A stretch of 64,000 nucleotides of DNA from Sphingomonadales bacterium (GCA_027491235.1 JAIXWO010000010.1:124001-188000); one strand, 5' to 3'; counted from the stretch's first letter, positions 16,745 to 25,939 are shown. Translations and numbers: made by a program. Notes: generated from the sequence alone by a model not told the origin.

Positions 16745-18658
16745 ATGGCGATGAAATCGCGTTGGATGTCAAAAGCAGCGGTTGTTGCGCTTGGTTTGTC
16801 ACTGGGCCTGTCCCTGTCGTCCTGCGAAAAGGCGCGGGACCTGATCTCGGGCAAGAAGACCGATGCTGAGGTCAAGGAAACCGAATATCCCGAACAGGTC
16901 TATTTCGGGGACACGCACCTCCACACCTCCAACTCCTCCGACGCGTTCGGCCTTGGCGTCCGTTTGGGACCGGAAGAGGCGCTGCGCTTTGCCATGGGGG
17001 AAGAAGTCACGTCGACCACAGGCCTGAAGGCCAAGCTCGCCCGGCCGCTCGACTTCCTCGTCATCGCTGACCATTCCGACGGGCTTGCCGCATTGAAGGC
17101 GATCCACGATGCGCCGCGCTTCCTGCTGCGCGATCCGCTTCTCCAGCGCTGGCATGATGAACTGAACAAGGGCCCCAAGGAGTCGATGGCCGTCGCGATG
17201 GAGCTCATCGACCGCTTCTCCAACCGGACGCTGCCGCCCGACCTCATGGACCCCAAGGCCCAGCTGGAACGGGAAAAGGGCGTTTGGCACGACAACACCA
17301 AGATCACTGAGCGCTACAACACGCCGGGCAAATTCTCCGCCTTTAACGGCTTTGAATATACGCTGATGCGGCAGGGCGATAACCTGCACCGCGTCGTCAT
17401 CATGCGCGACGGCAAAGACAAGGCCGATCAGGTGCAGCCCTATTCCTCGCTCATCGGCACATCGCCGGATCAGCTGTGGGATTATATGGATGGCTATGAG
17501 AAGAAGACGGGCGGCAAGATCCTCGCCATCCCGCACAACTCGAACCTCTCCAACGGTCTGATGTTCCAGATGACCGGCCCCGGTGGCGGCCCGATGACCG
17601 CTGCCTATGCCCGCCGCCGCGCCGCGCGGGAGCCGATTGTCGAAGCGACCCAGATCAAGGGCGACAGTGAATCGCATCCTTTCCTTTCCCCCAATGATGA
17701 ATTTGCCGATTTCGGCGATGCCGGTTGGGAACTCGGCAATCTGACGATGGAGCATAAAAAGACGCCGGACATGCTGGCGGGCGACTATGTCCGCGAAGCA
17801 TTGAAACGCGGCCTTGCCATTGAACAGAAAACGGGCGTGAACCCCTATAAGCTGGGCATGATCGGATCGACCGACAGCCACACAGCCCTTGCAACAGGCG
17901 ATGAAGACAATTTCTTCGGCAAGCATTCGGGCAGCGAGCCGGGCAAATTGCGTGCATCTCAGCCGCAGAATCTCGGCCCCAATGGCGGGCGCGTGGGCTG
18001 GCAATATCTGGCAGGCGGCTATGCGGCCGTCTGGGCAAAGGCAAACACACGGGGCGCTATTTTCGATGCCATGGCCAAGCGTGAAGTCTATGCGACAACG
18101 GGCCCACGCATGGTCGTGCGCATCTTTGGCGGCTGGGACTTTACCGATGCCGACTGGAAGACCAATTGGGTCAAGGCGGGCTATGCACGCGGTGTTCCCA
18201 TGGGCGGCGATCTCAAGGGCGGCAAAGGCGCGCCGAAGTTCCTGATTTCAGCACTGAAGGACCCGATGGGTGCCAATCTGGACCGCGTCCAGATGGTCAA
18301 GGGCTGGGTCGATGCATCGGGCAAGATGCACGAAAAGATCTTCAACGTCGTCTGGAGCGATGCGGCAAAGCGCAAGCCCATTGGGGACAAGCTGCCGCCG
18401 GTCGGCGACACCGTCGATCTGAAGACGGCCACCTATAAGAACACCATCGGTGCAGCAGAACTGCGCACGCTTTGGTCCGATCCGGAATTCGATCCCAAGA
18501 TCCGCAGCTTCTATTATCTGCGCGTCATGGAAATCCCGACGCCACGCTGGCCGGTGTTTGATGCGCTGCGTTATGGGGCGAAGATCCCGGCAGGCGCGCG
18601 CCTTAAGGATCAGGAACGGGCCTATACATCGCCGATTTGGTACACGCCCAAGGCGTGA
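16745..18658 (+). CDS. DUF3604 (PHP-like) lipoprotein
   Basis: This 637-residue protein starts with an N-terminal signal and a probable lipobox (LSLSSC, Cys near residue 27), so it is likely anchored in the envelope. The body has the DUF3604 signatures: YFGDTHLHTSNSSDAFG with metal-binding His residues, FLVIADHSDGLAALK, FNGFEYTLM with NLHRVVIMRD, ILAIPHNSNLSNG and LGMIGSTDSHTA. These resemble a PHP-type metallohydrolase, but the substrate of this large family is not established. The ATG at 16745 is used because AGGGGAG precedes it. The gene is divergent from the HAD-pnuC operon. Confidence 0.88.
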   Translation: MAMKSRWMSKAAVVALGLSLGLSLSSCEKARDLISGKKTDAEVKETEYPEQVYFGDTHLHTSNSSDAFGLGVRLGPEEALRFAMGEEVTSTTGLKAKLARPLDFLVIADHSDGLAALKAIHDAPRFLLRDPLLQRWHDELNKGPKESMAVAMELIDRFSNRTLPPDLMDPKAQLEREKGVWHDNTKITERYNTPGKFSAFNGFEYTLMRQGDNLHRVVIMRDGKDKADQVQPYSSLIGTSPDQLWDYMDGYEKKTGGKILAIPHNSNLSNGLMFQMTGPGGGPMTAAYARRRAAREPIVEATQIKGDSESHPFLSPNDEFADFGDAGWELGNLTMEHKKTPDMLAGDYVREALKRGLAIEQKTGVNPYKLGMIGSTDSHTALATGDEDNFFGKHSGSEPGKLRASQPQNLGPNGGRVGWQYLAGGYAAVWAKANTRGAIFDAMAKREVYATTGPRMVVRIFGGWDFTDADWKTNWVKAGYARGVPMGGDLKGGKGAPKFLISALKDPMGANLDRVQMVKGWVDASGKMHEKIFNVVWSDAAKRKPIGDKLPPVGDTVDLKTATYKNTIGAAELRTLWSDPEFDPKIRSFYYLRVMEIPTPRWPVFDALRYGAKIPAGARLKDQERAYTSPIWYTPKA

Positions 18659-18823
18659 CCAACGGCTCAGGCGCTGAAGGCAACGGTTCATCGTAAACCG
18701 GGGTTGCTTCAAACGGGATGGACAGGCAGCGTCATGTTGCATTGCACCAACCGTAGTCAACGCAATGTAACTTGAAGGGGGCGATGGGGGACTGTCGTCC
18801 CTTTCTTTGTGGGCCGCCGCCGC

Positions 18824-19978
18824 TCAACCAAATGTGCTCGCCAGCCAGTCGGAACAGGTGGCCACGGCCTCGGGCAGCAGGTCCGGCCGCTCAATGTAAT
18901 AATGGTCGGCGCCCGCGATATCGCGATACTCCTTGCGATCATGCCCCACCGCCTCAAACAGCCGCCGGGCATGGCTGGGCGTGCAGGCAAGGTCGGCTGT
19001 GTTGTTGATGACGAGGACGGGGCAGGAAATCCGTGCCGCATTGCCAAGGCCGGTCGCGTTGGTCGTGTCATAGCCCCATTGCGACAGCCAGGACCGCAGC
19101 GTGGTGAAGCGGGCGAGCCCCACCGGCCCATCATTGGCGACCTTGGGGACGCCCAAATAGCATTCATAGGGCCGCCGGTCTGACGGATCCTGCGTCGGAT
19201 CCGTCCAGCGGACATCAGCCATCGTGCCATGGACCACAAAAGCGCGTTCGGCGTGCGGCTCTCCTGCCGCTTTCAAGGCCGCTAGTTCCGATTGTGCCCA
19301 AGCAGTGATCCGCCGGTTGCGCGCCACCTGTGCGGCCCGGAAGCGCGCGACAAAAGCGTCATCATAAGGCGGCTGGCTTGGATTGGCCGGGTTGTAGATG
19401 TCGAGATCGGGATCGCGGTCAAACGGGCGCGCTTCATCCGTGATCGACGGGTCAATCCACTCCGTCAGCGTCATCGCCCGGCTGATGTGCGCGGCGAGAA
19501 GCATGATGCCATCCACCTGGGGCAGGTCCATCGCTGTCAGATCATAGGCATCGCCTGCGGGTGTGTGCGTGATGGTCGGCGTCTCCGCCTGATCCTGATA
19601 GAAGAGCGACAGCGATCCGCCGCCGGACCAGCCGCCCAGGATGATCTGTTCATAGCCGAAGCGCGTCTTCGCGTCCTTCAGCGCCGCCCCCAGATCCGCG
19701 ACGCATTTTTCCATGATCAGCGCGCTGTCATTCCCGCGGTAACGCGGGTTGACGTAAATGACAGGGTGCCCCGCTTTGGCGAGCGCCGTCACAAGCGGCA
19801 GAAAGGAACCGCCGCCGACCGGATGACTGAACACGATGACGCGCTTGGACGAGGAGGCCGCAGGCGCGATCCGCATACACTCCACGAACACATGGCCGCC
19901 TGCACCGCCATAGACATCCTTGAACCCGGACTCTTCGCGATAGACGACGGCATAGGGCTCCCGCACGATCTCAGCCAT
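18824..19978 (-). CDS. Alpha/beta hydrolase-fold protein
   Basis: The start at 19978 is preceded by GGGGAGAG, and the frame's extra 9 residues upstream are rejected. The 384-residue enzyme has an alpha/beta hydrolase core: VIVFSHPVGGGSFLPL (oxyanion region), GHPVIYVNPRYRGND, the nucleophile elbow LGGWSGGGSLS with serine, and ADHYYIERP carrying the putative catalytic His near the C-terminus. Two insertions enlarge the cap. It lacks a signal peptide and is probably cytoplasmic. The substrate is not evident. The neighbours are unrelated. Confidence 0.8.
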   Translation of the reverse strand: MAEIVREPYAVVYREESGFKDVYGGAGGHVFVECMRIAPAASSSKRVIVFSHPVGGGSFLPLVTALAKAGHPVIYVNPRYRGNDSALIMEKCVADLGAALKDAKTRFGYEQIILGGWSGGGSLSLFYQDQAETPTITHTPAGDAYDLTAMDLPQVDGIMLLAAHISRAMTLTEWIDPSITDEARPFDRDPDLDIYNPANPSQPPYDDAFVARFRAAQVARNRRITAWAQSELAALKAAGEPHAERAFVVHGTMADVRWTDPTQDPSDRRPYECYLGVPKVANDGPVGLARFTTLRSWLSQWGYDTTNATGLGNAARISCPVLVINNTADLACTPSHARRLFEAVGHDRKEYRDIAGADHYYIERPDLLPEAVATCSDWLASTFG

Positions 19979-20137
19979 TTCTCTCCCCTCCCTCTCTCCC
20001 AACATTGTGCATCATGACGCGCGAACAACAAGCTGCGTTACACATAAGTGTCATGATTTTTTTGATTTGCCGTTGACGTCAGGGGCTTGGAGACTCACAT
20101 GATGCCCAACGCCAATTGAGGATGATACGGACACGCC

Positions 20138-20332
20138 ATGTCTGACAATGAAGTCAAACCCGAGGACAACGAAGCCATCCGCGAAGTCAAGCACGCCCGC
20201 GCCCGCAAGGAAGGGGCCGAAGGCGAAAAGAAGCCAATCAACTGGAAGGCTGCCGCCGGCATCGGCATCGGCTCTGCCGCCATCCTCGGCGCGCTCATTT
20301 ACGCCAACCGGAACCGCGGCAAGGACAAGTAA
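20138..20332 (+). CDS. Small single-pass membrane protein (64 aa)
   Basis: The N-terminal half is charged and hydrophilic (MSDNEVKPEDNEAIREVKHA), then a membrane helix (WKAAAGIGIGSAAILGALIYA) and a basic tail NRNRGKDK. The topology suggests that most of the protein is on one side of the membrane with a very short tail. The ribosome binding site is weak (TGAGGA). No family is recognised with confidence, although similar short proteins occur in sphingomonads. A REP-like element follows. Confidence 0.6.
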   Translation: MSDNEVKPEDNEAIREVKHARARKEGAEGEKKPINWKAAAGIGIGSAAILGALIYANRNRGKDK

Positions 20333-20344
20333 GGCTTTACACCG

Positions 20345-20418
20345 CCGTTCGTCCCGAGCGTGTCGAGGGACCTGTGTATGGCATAGGGTGTCTCGACTTC
20401 GCTCGACACAAACGACGG
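20345..20418. repeat. REP-like palindrome pair
   Basis: An outward-facing pair reads CGTTCGTCCCGAGCGTGTCGAGGGAC, then a 15-base spacer, then GTGTCTCGACTTCGCTCGACAC with AAACGACGG at the end. It belongs to the same family as the elements at 8607 and 56957. It lies just before the pseudouridine synthase gene. Confidence 0.75.
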
Positions 20419-20437
20419 TAGGTGGCATGGCGCGCCC

Positions 20438-21118
20438 ATGCTCCTCAGCGACCGCGTTCTTTTCCTTGATGGCGAGGCCATCATTATCGACAAGCCTGCC
20501 GGGCTTCCTGTGGATACGCCACGCGACAAAGCGGTCAGCGTGGAAAGCCACCTGAAGATGCTGACCTTTGGATTTGCGCGCCTGCCGCTGCCTGTCCACC
20601 GGCTGGATCGGGACACATCGGGATGCCTTTTGCTCGCCCGCAATCCCAAAGCGCACAAGAAATTTGCCGCAGCTTTTGAAGCTGGCACGGTGAAAAAGAC
20701 GTACCTCGCCATCCTCGACGGCGTGCCCGAAGCGCCCGAAGGCGTGGTCGACATGGCGCTGGGCAAGACCAGCACCGAGGCTGAAGGCTGGCGGATGGTG
20801 CCTGACCCCAAGGGCAAACGCGCTGTCTCTCACTGGCGGGTTTTGATCGCGCGGGACGGCCGGGCCCTGGTCGAATTCTCCCCCGAAACCGGCCGCACCC
20901 ACCAGTTGCGTGTCCATGCAGCGAGCGGCATCGGTATCCCGATTGCGGGCGACCCCGTTTACGGCACCGGCAATGGCCGCGCCCCCATGCTGCTCCATGC
21001 GCGCAAGCTGCGTCTGGAACGCGACGGCAAAAAGCCGATTGAAGGCACAGCGCCATTGCCCCCCTCTTTCCTCTATGTCGGCTTTACCGAGGCCGATGCA
21101 GAGCCGACCGATGGCTGA
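20438..21118 (+). CDS. RluA-family pseudouridine synthase
   Basis: This 226-residue protein has the RluA/RsuA-type catalytic motif HRLDRDTSGCLLLAR with the essential Asp near residue 53. It also has the opening IIIDKPAGLPVDT, the KKTYLAILDG strand and the ETGRTHQLRVHAASGIGIPI signature. No S4 domain is present, as in the short RluA branch acting on rRNA or tRNA. The precise target uridine cannot be assigned from sequence alone. Its last 8 bases overlap the start of arfB, suggesting coupled translation of the next two genes. Confidence 0.9.
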   Translation: MLLSDRVLFLDGEAIIIDKPAGLPVDTPRDKAVSVESHLKMLTFGFARLPLPVHRLDRDTSGCLLLARNPKAHKKFAAAFEAGTVKKTYLAILDGVPEAPEGVVDMALGKTSTEAEGWRMVPDPKGKRAVSHWRVLIARDGRALVEFSPETGRTHQLRVHAASGIGIPIAGDPVYGTGNGRAPMLLHARKLRLERDGKKPIEGTAPLPPSFLYVGFTEADAEPTDG

Positions 21119-21518
21119 CCATCCCCCGCTTCCGGAAGACGCGCTGGAGGAACGTTTCCTCGCCGCGACCGGGCCGGGTGGGCAGAATGTCAACAAAGTG
21201 GCCACCGCGGTTCAGCTTCGGCTGGATGTCTATGCGCTGCGCCTGTCCCCACCGGTCTATGCCCGGTTGAAGGTGCTGGCAGGCAGCCGTTGGACCGCAG
21301 ACGGGGAAATTCTCATCACCGCGCGCCAATATCGCACGCAGGACGCAAACCGGCAGGATGCGCGCGAACGTTTGGCTGAACTCGTTTGGAAGGCGCATCA
21401 GGCCCCGCGCAGGCGCGTGAAAACCAAACCCACCCGCGCCGCCAAGGAACGCCGCTTGACGGGCAAGGCCATCCGCAGCGATGTCAAAAAAGGGCGCGGC
21501 AGGATAAAGGACGACTGA
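21111..21518 (+). CDS. arfB: Peptidyl-tRNA hydrolase ArfB (ribosome rescue)
   Basis: This 135-residue class I release-factor-like protein has the catalytic GGQ loop (AATGPGGQNVNKVATAVQL). It ends in the basic tail typical of ArfB/YaeJ (RRRVKTKPTRAAKERRLTGK, KKGRGRIK), which inserts into the empty mRNA channel of stalled ribosomes. It releases nascent chains from non-stop complexes without a stop codon. The ATG at 21111 overlaps the preceding gene by 8 bases. The stop overlaps the next start (TGATG). Confidence 0.95.
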   Translation: MADHPPLPEDALEERFLAATGPGGQNVNKVATAVQLRLDVYALRLSPPVYARLKVLAGSRWTADGEILITARQYRTQDANRQDARERLAELVWKAHQAPRRRVKTKPTRAAKERRLTGKAIRSDVKKGRGRIKDD

Positions 21519-22003
21519 TGTACACATTCGATATCGCCCAAGGCACCAAGGCCGACCTGTATCGTGATCTGATTGCGGCGGTCGACGCGATCACGTCCGG
21601 TGAGCCGGACGCTGTCGCCAACATGGCCAATGTCGCCGCCCTTATCTGGGAACATGTGCCCGGCCTCAACTGGTCCGGATTCTACCGGATGGTCGACAGC
21701 GAACTGGTGCTCGGGCCGTTTCAGGGCAAAGCCGCCTGCATCCGTATTGCCATCGGCAAAGGTGTTTGCGGCGCTGCGGCGGCAACGCTGGAGACACAGC
21801 GCATTGAAGACGTCCATGCCTTTCCCGGTCACATTGCCTGCGACGCGGCCTCTCAATCAGAACTCGTTGTGCCGATCCTCCACCATGGCAAGCTGCTCGC
21901 CGTGCTCGATCTGGATAGCCCGCACCTCGCCCGCTTCGACGCGGAGGATCAAGCCGGAATGGAAGCAATCTGCGCACTGATCGCGCCGCGCATCACCCCT
22001 TAA
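21518..22003 (+). CDS. msrC: Free methionine-(R)-sulfoxide reductase, GAF domain
   Basis: This 161-residue GAF-domain protein has the fRMsr signature. Three cysteines lie in GKAACIRIAIGKGVCG and FPGHIACDAAS. The aromatic and acidic pocket residues are also seen (NWSGFYRM, LDLDSPHLARFD). These enzymes reduce free Met-R-sulfoxide using a Cys-based mechanism with thioredoxin. Its start overlaps the arfB stop by one base, so the three genes 20438-22003 form a tightly coupled unit, although the functions are not obviously linked. Confidence 0.93.
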   Translation: MYTFDIAQGTKADLYRDLIAAVDAITSGEPDAVANMANVAALIWEHVPGLNWSGFYRMVDSELVLGPFQGKAACIRIAIGKGVCGAAAATLETQRIEDVHAFPGHIACDAASQSELVVPILHHGKLLAVLDLDSPHLARFDAEDQAGMEAICALIAPRITP

Positions 22004-22141
22004 AGTCCTGAATCGGGACAAAAGCTGCGGAATCGGTTCGTGGCAATATGGTTGCAATAATGTTAAATATGGCTCGATTTGATAGGGTCCTGCACTGGTA
22101 ATCACGTCGTGCAAGGCCGAGTACACGGGGAGCCGTTAACG

Positions 22142-23377
22142 ATGCGACGCTTTTTAATTCCGGCACTTGCGCTGGCCACTGTCCTGACCTCCACCCCTGC
22201 ATTGGCAGGCGAATCGATGGGCAAAGGGGGCTTCTACCGGCACACGCCGGGCCGTCCGATGATTTCGCGCATGAACGTGCAGCCGACCATGGGCCATAAC
22301 TTCGGGCAGAAATATCAGGGCCGCTGGGTTGGCGGATGGCAGGCGCCGGGTGGCTGGTCCGCCTATCGTCGTCCTTATCGTGGTTATGTGCTGCCCAGCT
22401 ATTGGATCAGCCCGAGCTTTTATGTCGGCAATTGGTCAAGCTACGGCTTTGCGGCTCCGGCAGCCGGCTATGGCTGGTCGCGTTATTATGACGATGCCGT
22501 GATGACAGACCGTTATGGCCGCGTGATCGACTATGTTCCCAACTACAACTGGGATCGCAACGCCACACGCAGCCGCTCTTACGAAGAGGCCAATTACGAT
22601 TATGGCGCCTATCCCGACGGCTATGACGGCTATGAGCCCCCCCGTCGGCGCAACAGGGCGCTTGCCGGCCTCGGCACTGCGGCTCTTGGCGCTGTTGTCG
22701 GCGGCACGGCAGGGGCCATCCTCGGCTCAGCCGTTGCCGGTCGCGGAGATCGGGGTGCCGGCGCGCTGATCGGCGGCGGCCTTGGCGCATTGGCCAGTGT
22801 GGCGGTCACAGAAGCGTCCAGAAATCGCCGCCCCGCGCGCGAACGCGTGTACCGGGACGTGCGCCCCTCACGCAGCATCGATTATGGTTATGACTATGAC
22901 GTGCCGAGCGACCGCGTGACATCCGACGGCCAATGGCGCGGACGCTGGGACGGGCGCTGGACCGACCAAAGCGGTCGCGTTTACGAAGGCACGTATCAAG
23001 GCGAATATGATGATGGCGCCCATTGGGCGGATCAAAATGGCGGAACGCGCAGCCGCGTCTCTCCCGCCGTCGCACCGGCGCCGGTTGCCGGCGAAGACTA
23101 TGTTACCGACGGTGATTATGTCACGGACGGTAGCGATATCACTGGCGCCGATTATGTCACCAACGGGAATGCCCGCGTGATCAATGTCGGCCCCGGCGTG
23201 ACATCCATCACCATCCAGAGCCAGCCTGTCGTGACCACCACGACGACGACCGAATATGTGACCGAATATGTCCGGGCACCAGCACCGACGCGCGCACGTG
23301 TGACACCGAAGCGCACGCGCGTCGCTGTTCGGCCAGCGAAGAAGCCGACCTGCGTCTGCAGGGTCGTCTATCGCTGA
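22142..23377 (+). CDS. Exported RcnB-domain and glycine-zipper envelope protein
   Basis: The start at 22142 opens with a signal peptide (MRRFLIPALALATVLTSTPALA). The extra 21 codons upstream in the same frame precede a GGGGAG ribosome binding site and are rejected. The mature part has a Tyr/Gly/Trp-rich RcnB-like domain (RGYVLPSYWISPSFYVGNW, DRYGRVIDYV). A glycine-zipper 2TM segment follows (GTAALGAVVGGTAGAILGSA ... GGGLGALASVAV). Low-complexity repeats of DYVTDG/DYVTNG type and a Thr-rich C-terminus with two cysteines (CVCRVVYR) come last. RcnB domains were first linked to Ni/Co homeostasis, but most members are uncharacterised envelope proteins. Confidence 0.82.
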   Translation: MRRFLIPALALATVLTSTPALAGESMGKGGFYRHTPGRPMISRMNVQPTMGHNFGQKYQGRWVGGWQAPGGWSAYRRPYRGYVLPSYWISPSFYVGNWSSYGFAAPAAGYGWSRYYDDAVMTDRYGRVIDYVPNYNWDRNATRSRSYEEANYDYGAYPDGYDGYEPPRRRNRALAGLGTAALGAVVGGTAGAILGSAVAGRGDRGAGALIGGGLGALASVAVTEASRNRRPARERVYRDVRPSRSIDYGYDYDVPSDRVTSDGQWRGRWDGRWTDQSGRVYEGTYQGEYDDGAHWADQNGGTRSRVSPAVAPAPVAGEDYVTDGDYVTDGSDITGADYVTNGNARVINVGPGVTSITIQSQPVVTTTTTTEYVTEYVRAPAPTRARVTPKRTRVAVRPAKKPTCVCRVVYR

Positions 23378-23413
23378 TGGGGTGGGGCGCGACCGGCCGG
23401 GCTGTCACGCAGG

Positions 23414-23869
23414 TCAGCTCAGCCGGTCAAGCGCCTCGCGACTCAAGGATCCGGGAATGACCATCAACGGAACGGGCAGATTGCCCGCTTCCGGCCCGGC
23501 AAAATGCGCAACAAGTGGCCCCGGCACACCGCCTTTGGCAGCACCCAGAACAAGGGCGGCGACATCAGGATTGTCCGAGATCGCCTCCATGATCATGGCC
23601 ACGGGCTCACCATGTTTCACAACAATGCGCGGCAACACGCCTTTTTCATCGCCCAGCATATCCAGCGCCCGGTTGGCGACATCCTGTGCGCGTTCTTCCG
23701 CTTCAGCCTGAATGGTGGCCTGAACAGCCCCCCAGGCGACGAATTCCTCAGGTTCGGCAATCGTCAGGATTTCCACGCCGCCGCCGGTCTTTGCCGCACG
23801 GCGGGCTGCGAAACGCAGGGCGATTTCCGCCTCTTCCGTATCGTCCACCACAACCAGATATACCCGCAT
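23414..23869 (-). CDS. UspA-family universal stress protein
   Basis: The start is set at the ATG at 23869 (MRVYLVVVDDTEEAEIALRF), where family similarity begins. The longer GTG frame would add 25 unaligned residues. The 151-residue protein has the alpha/beta nucleotide-binding Usp fold: an N-terminal VVDD strand with acidic residues, a central VLGAAKGGVPGPLV loop (a G-2x-G-9x-G type region), and VPLMVIPG as the last strand. The phosphate-binding glycines appear only partly conserved, so ATP binding is uncertain. Confidence 0.85.
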   Translation of the reverse strand: MRVYLVVVDDTEEAEIALRFAARRAAKTGGGVEILTIAEPEEFVAWGAVQATIQAEAEERAQDVANRALDMLGDEKGVLPRIVVKHGEPVAMIMEAISDNPDVAALVLGAAKGGVPGPLVAHFAGPEAGNLPVPLMVIPGSLSREALDRLS

Positions 23870-24001
23870 GGGGTGAGACCCCTCCCATTTGAAATCGAAT
23901 GCGTGCAGGTTGCGCCATTCCTCGGGCTGGCGCAAGCCGCCCACTGACGCTAGGGATTGCGCGTCCTATCCGTAAAGACCTTCCCAGAGGTAGACCTGTA
24001 C

Positions 24002-25306
24002 ATGCCAATCGAACTGAAAATGCCCGCCCTTTCGCCGACGATGGAGGAAGGCACCCTCGCCAAATGGCTGGTGAAGGAAGGCGATACAGTGTCCTCCGGC
24101 GACATCCTCGCCGAGATTGAAACCGACAAAGCGACGATGGAATTCGAAGCGATTGACGAAGGCGTGGTGGGCAAGATTCTGGTGGCTGAAGGCACTGACG
24201 GTGTGAAGGTTGGTACCGTGATTGCCTTGATCCAGGGTGAGGATGATGCGGAAGGCGCGCCTGCGCCAAAGGCAGCGGCGCCTGCCCCGGCAGCGCAGCC
24301 CTTGGCCGCGCCAACCCCCGTCTTGCAGAAAGACAGTCCTTCGACAAGCTCAGGACAAACGGTTCAAGAGAAAGGTGACCGCGTGCTTGCTTCCCCCCTT
24401 GCCAAGCGACTTGCCGAACAACTCGGTGTTGATATCAACAGCCTCACCGGAACCGGGCCAAATGGCCGCATCGTGAAGGCGGATGTCGAAGCCGCTGCAT
24501 CGGGCGCCCCCGCATCTGCTGCACCTGCAACTGCAGCGCCCGCAACTCCCGCACCCTCTGCGCCCGCCGCCGCGCCAAAGCCTGCCCCCGCGCCGGTTCA
24601 ACTCGGCGACATCACGACCCCGCATGAGGTCGTCAAACTGTCCAACATGCGCAAGACGATCGCGCGCCGCCTGACCGAGAGCAAGCAGCAGGTGCCGCAC
24701 ATCTACCTCACTGTCGATGTCCGTCTGGATGCGCTGCTCAAGCTGCGCGCCGAGCTCAACGTCAGCCTCGAAAGCCGCGGCATCAAGCTGTCGGTCAATG
24801 ACATGCTGATCAAGGCGCTCGGCCTCGCGCTTGTGCAGGTGCCCAAGTGCAATGTCAGCTTCGCAGGCGACACGCTGATCGAATATAAGCGCGCCGATAT
24901 TTCGGTGGCGGTCTCTGTCCCCAACGGGCTGATCACCCCGATCATTGCCGATGCCAACAGCAAGGCGATCAGCGCGATCTCGACCGAAATGGGCGACCTC
25001 GCCGCGCGCGCCAAGGACGGCAAATTGCAGCCGCACGAATATCAGGGTGGCACGGCCAGCCTGTCCAACATGGGCATGTACGGCATCAAGCAGTTCGACG
25101 CCGTCATCAACCCGCCCCAGGCGATGATCATGGCCATTGGTGCCGGCGAGAAGCGGCCCTTCGTCATTGATGATAGCCTGCAGATCGCGACCGTCATGTC
25201 GGCGACCGGCAGCTTTGACCACCGCGCGATTGACGGTGCCGATGCGGCCCAGTTGATGAAGGCCTTCCGCGAACTTTGCGAAAAGCCGCTGGGGTTGGTG
25301 GCGTAA
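24002..25306 (+). CDS. pdhC: Dihydrolipoamide acetyltransferase, pyruvate dehydrogenase E2
   Basis: This 434-residue E2 subunit has a lipoyl domain at residues 1-76 with the lipoylation motif ETDKATMEF (Lys43), an Ala/Pro-rich linker, an E3-binding domain ([35 protein letters not shown]), and a second Ala/Pro linker. The catalytic acyltransferase domain ends with the active-site [14 protein letters not shown]. The [17 protein letters not shown] start is typical of PDH rather than 2-oxoglutarate E2. The first linker contains PSTSSGQT-type sequence encoded by a REP element (24336-24362). The E1 genes are not in the window. The E3 gene lies downstream after two other genes. Confidence 0.95.
   Translation: MPIELKMPALSPTMEEGTLAKWLVKEGDTVSSGDILAEIETDKATMEFEAIDEGVVGKILVAEGTDGVKVGTVIALIQGEDDAEGAPAPKAAAPAPAAQPLAAPTPVLQKDSPSTSSGQTVQEKGDRVLASPLAKRLAEQLGVDINSLTGTGPNGRIVKADVEAAASGAPASAAPATAAPATPAPSAPAAAPKPAPAPVQLGDITTPHEVVKLSNMRKTIARRLTESKQQVPHIYLTVDVRLDALLKLRAELNVSLESRGIKLSVNDMLIKALGLALVQVPKCNVSFAGDTLIEYKRADISVAVSVPNGLITPIIADANSKAISAISTEMGDLAARAKDGKLQPHEYQGGTASLSNMGMYGIKQFDAVINPPQAMIMAIGAGEKRPFVIDDSLQIATVMSATGSFDHRAIDGADAAQLMKAFRELCEKPLGLVA
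24336..24362. repeat. REP-like element inside the pdhC linker
   Basis: The unit CCTTCGACAAGCTCAGG, with flanking GT ... ACAAACGG, is the core of the intergenic palindromes seen at 39501 and 56957. Here it lies in frame within the flexible linker between the lipoyl and E3-binding domains (about residues 112-120) and is translated as part of a Ser/Thr-rich stretch. The frame is kept. Confidence 0.85.
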
Positions 25307-25939
25307 ATGAAAGAGGCCTTAGTTTCAGGCTTTTGTACAATCGTGGCAGGGGTTTTAGCCGCTCTCGTCCCGACGATCCTTCCGTCGCTACTATCGTCTC
25401 CAGAGAACGTTATCTTAGTTCGAGAACTAAAGACATCAGTTGATCAATCTTTTTTGATTGATCAGTTCAAAGATTTAAATTTGAAGCAATATACCAAGAG
25501 ACTTTCTGTCTATACGTTCGAAAATGTTGGTGATCACGATATATATAATTTTTCTATAGAATTTAAAACAGAGCCAAAAGAAGTCGATATCGACATTGGC
25601 GTTCGACTGCACGGCAATTTTTTTACAACAGATCAGAACGTTCAACTGTCTCCTACATCAACTATAATTTCTTCATACAAAAGATTTCCACCAAATTCTC
25701 AGCAAGATATATTTCTTCTTTCAGAATCTGATTTTGTTGTCACTGACATAGTTTCAAATAGATCGGACATTCGCATTGCTTGGGCTGATCGGAGCCTGTT
25801 CGAAAAAGCAAGCGATATGGCGGTCCGAAACTACATCCAAGGGGCTCTTTGGCTTATCGCGCTAATTAGCTTATGTTGGACGCTCTTACGGATTCTCAAA
25901 TGGCGGGCGACCTTCAGTTTTGAGAAAGTTCAAAAATGA
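25307..25939 (+). CDS. Unknown AT-rich membrane protein inserted in the PDH region
   Basis: The ATG directly follows the pdhC stop (TAAATG). The 210-residue product has an N-terminal hydrophobic helix (about 5-30) and a C-terminal one (about 175-195, IQGALWLIALISLCWTLLRI) followed by a basic tail. Between them is a 140-residue soluble, beta-rich domain (RLSVYTFENVGDHDIYNFSI, IGVRLHGNFFTTDQNVQL). This predicts a bitopic protein with both ends inside and the domain outside the cytoplasm. The base composition and codons (many AAA, TTT, ATA, TCT) differ sharply from both neighbours, which suggests recent acquisition. I recognise no family. Confidence 0.8.
   Translation: MKEALVSGFCTIVAGVLAALVPTILPSLLSSPENVILVRELKTSVDQSFLIDQFKDLNLKQYTKRLSVYTFENVGDHDIYNFSIEFKTEPKEVDIDIGVRLHGNFFTTDQNVQLSPTSTIISSYKRFPPNSQQDIFLLSESDFVVTDIVSNRSDIRIAWADRSLFEKASDMAVRNYIQGALWLIALISLCWTLLRILKWRATFSFEKVQK

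Noticed and set aside
20074-20081. TGACGTCA 8-base palindrome upstream of the small membrane protein gene
   Set aside because: Short palindromes of this size are expected by chance, and no regulator or second copy supports it.
20051-21205. A 384-codon minus-strand frame across the 64-residue membrane protein and the pseudouridine synthase
   Set aside because: It covers two well supported plus-strand genes and a REP-like element and has no motif.
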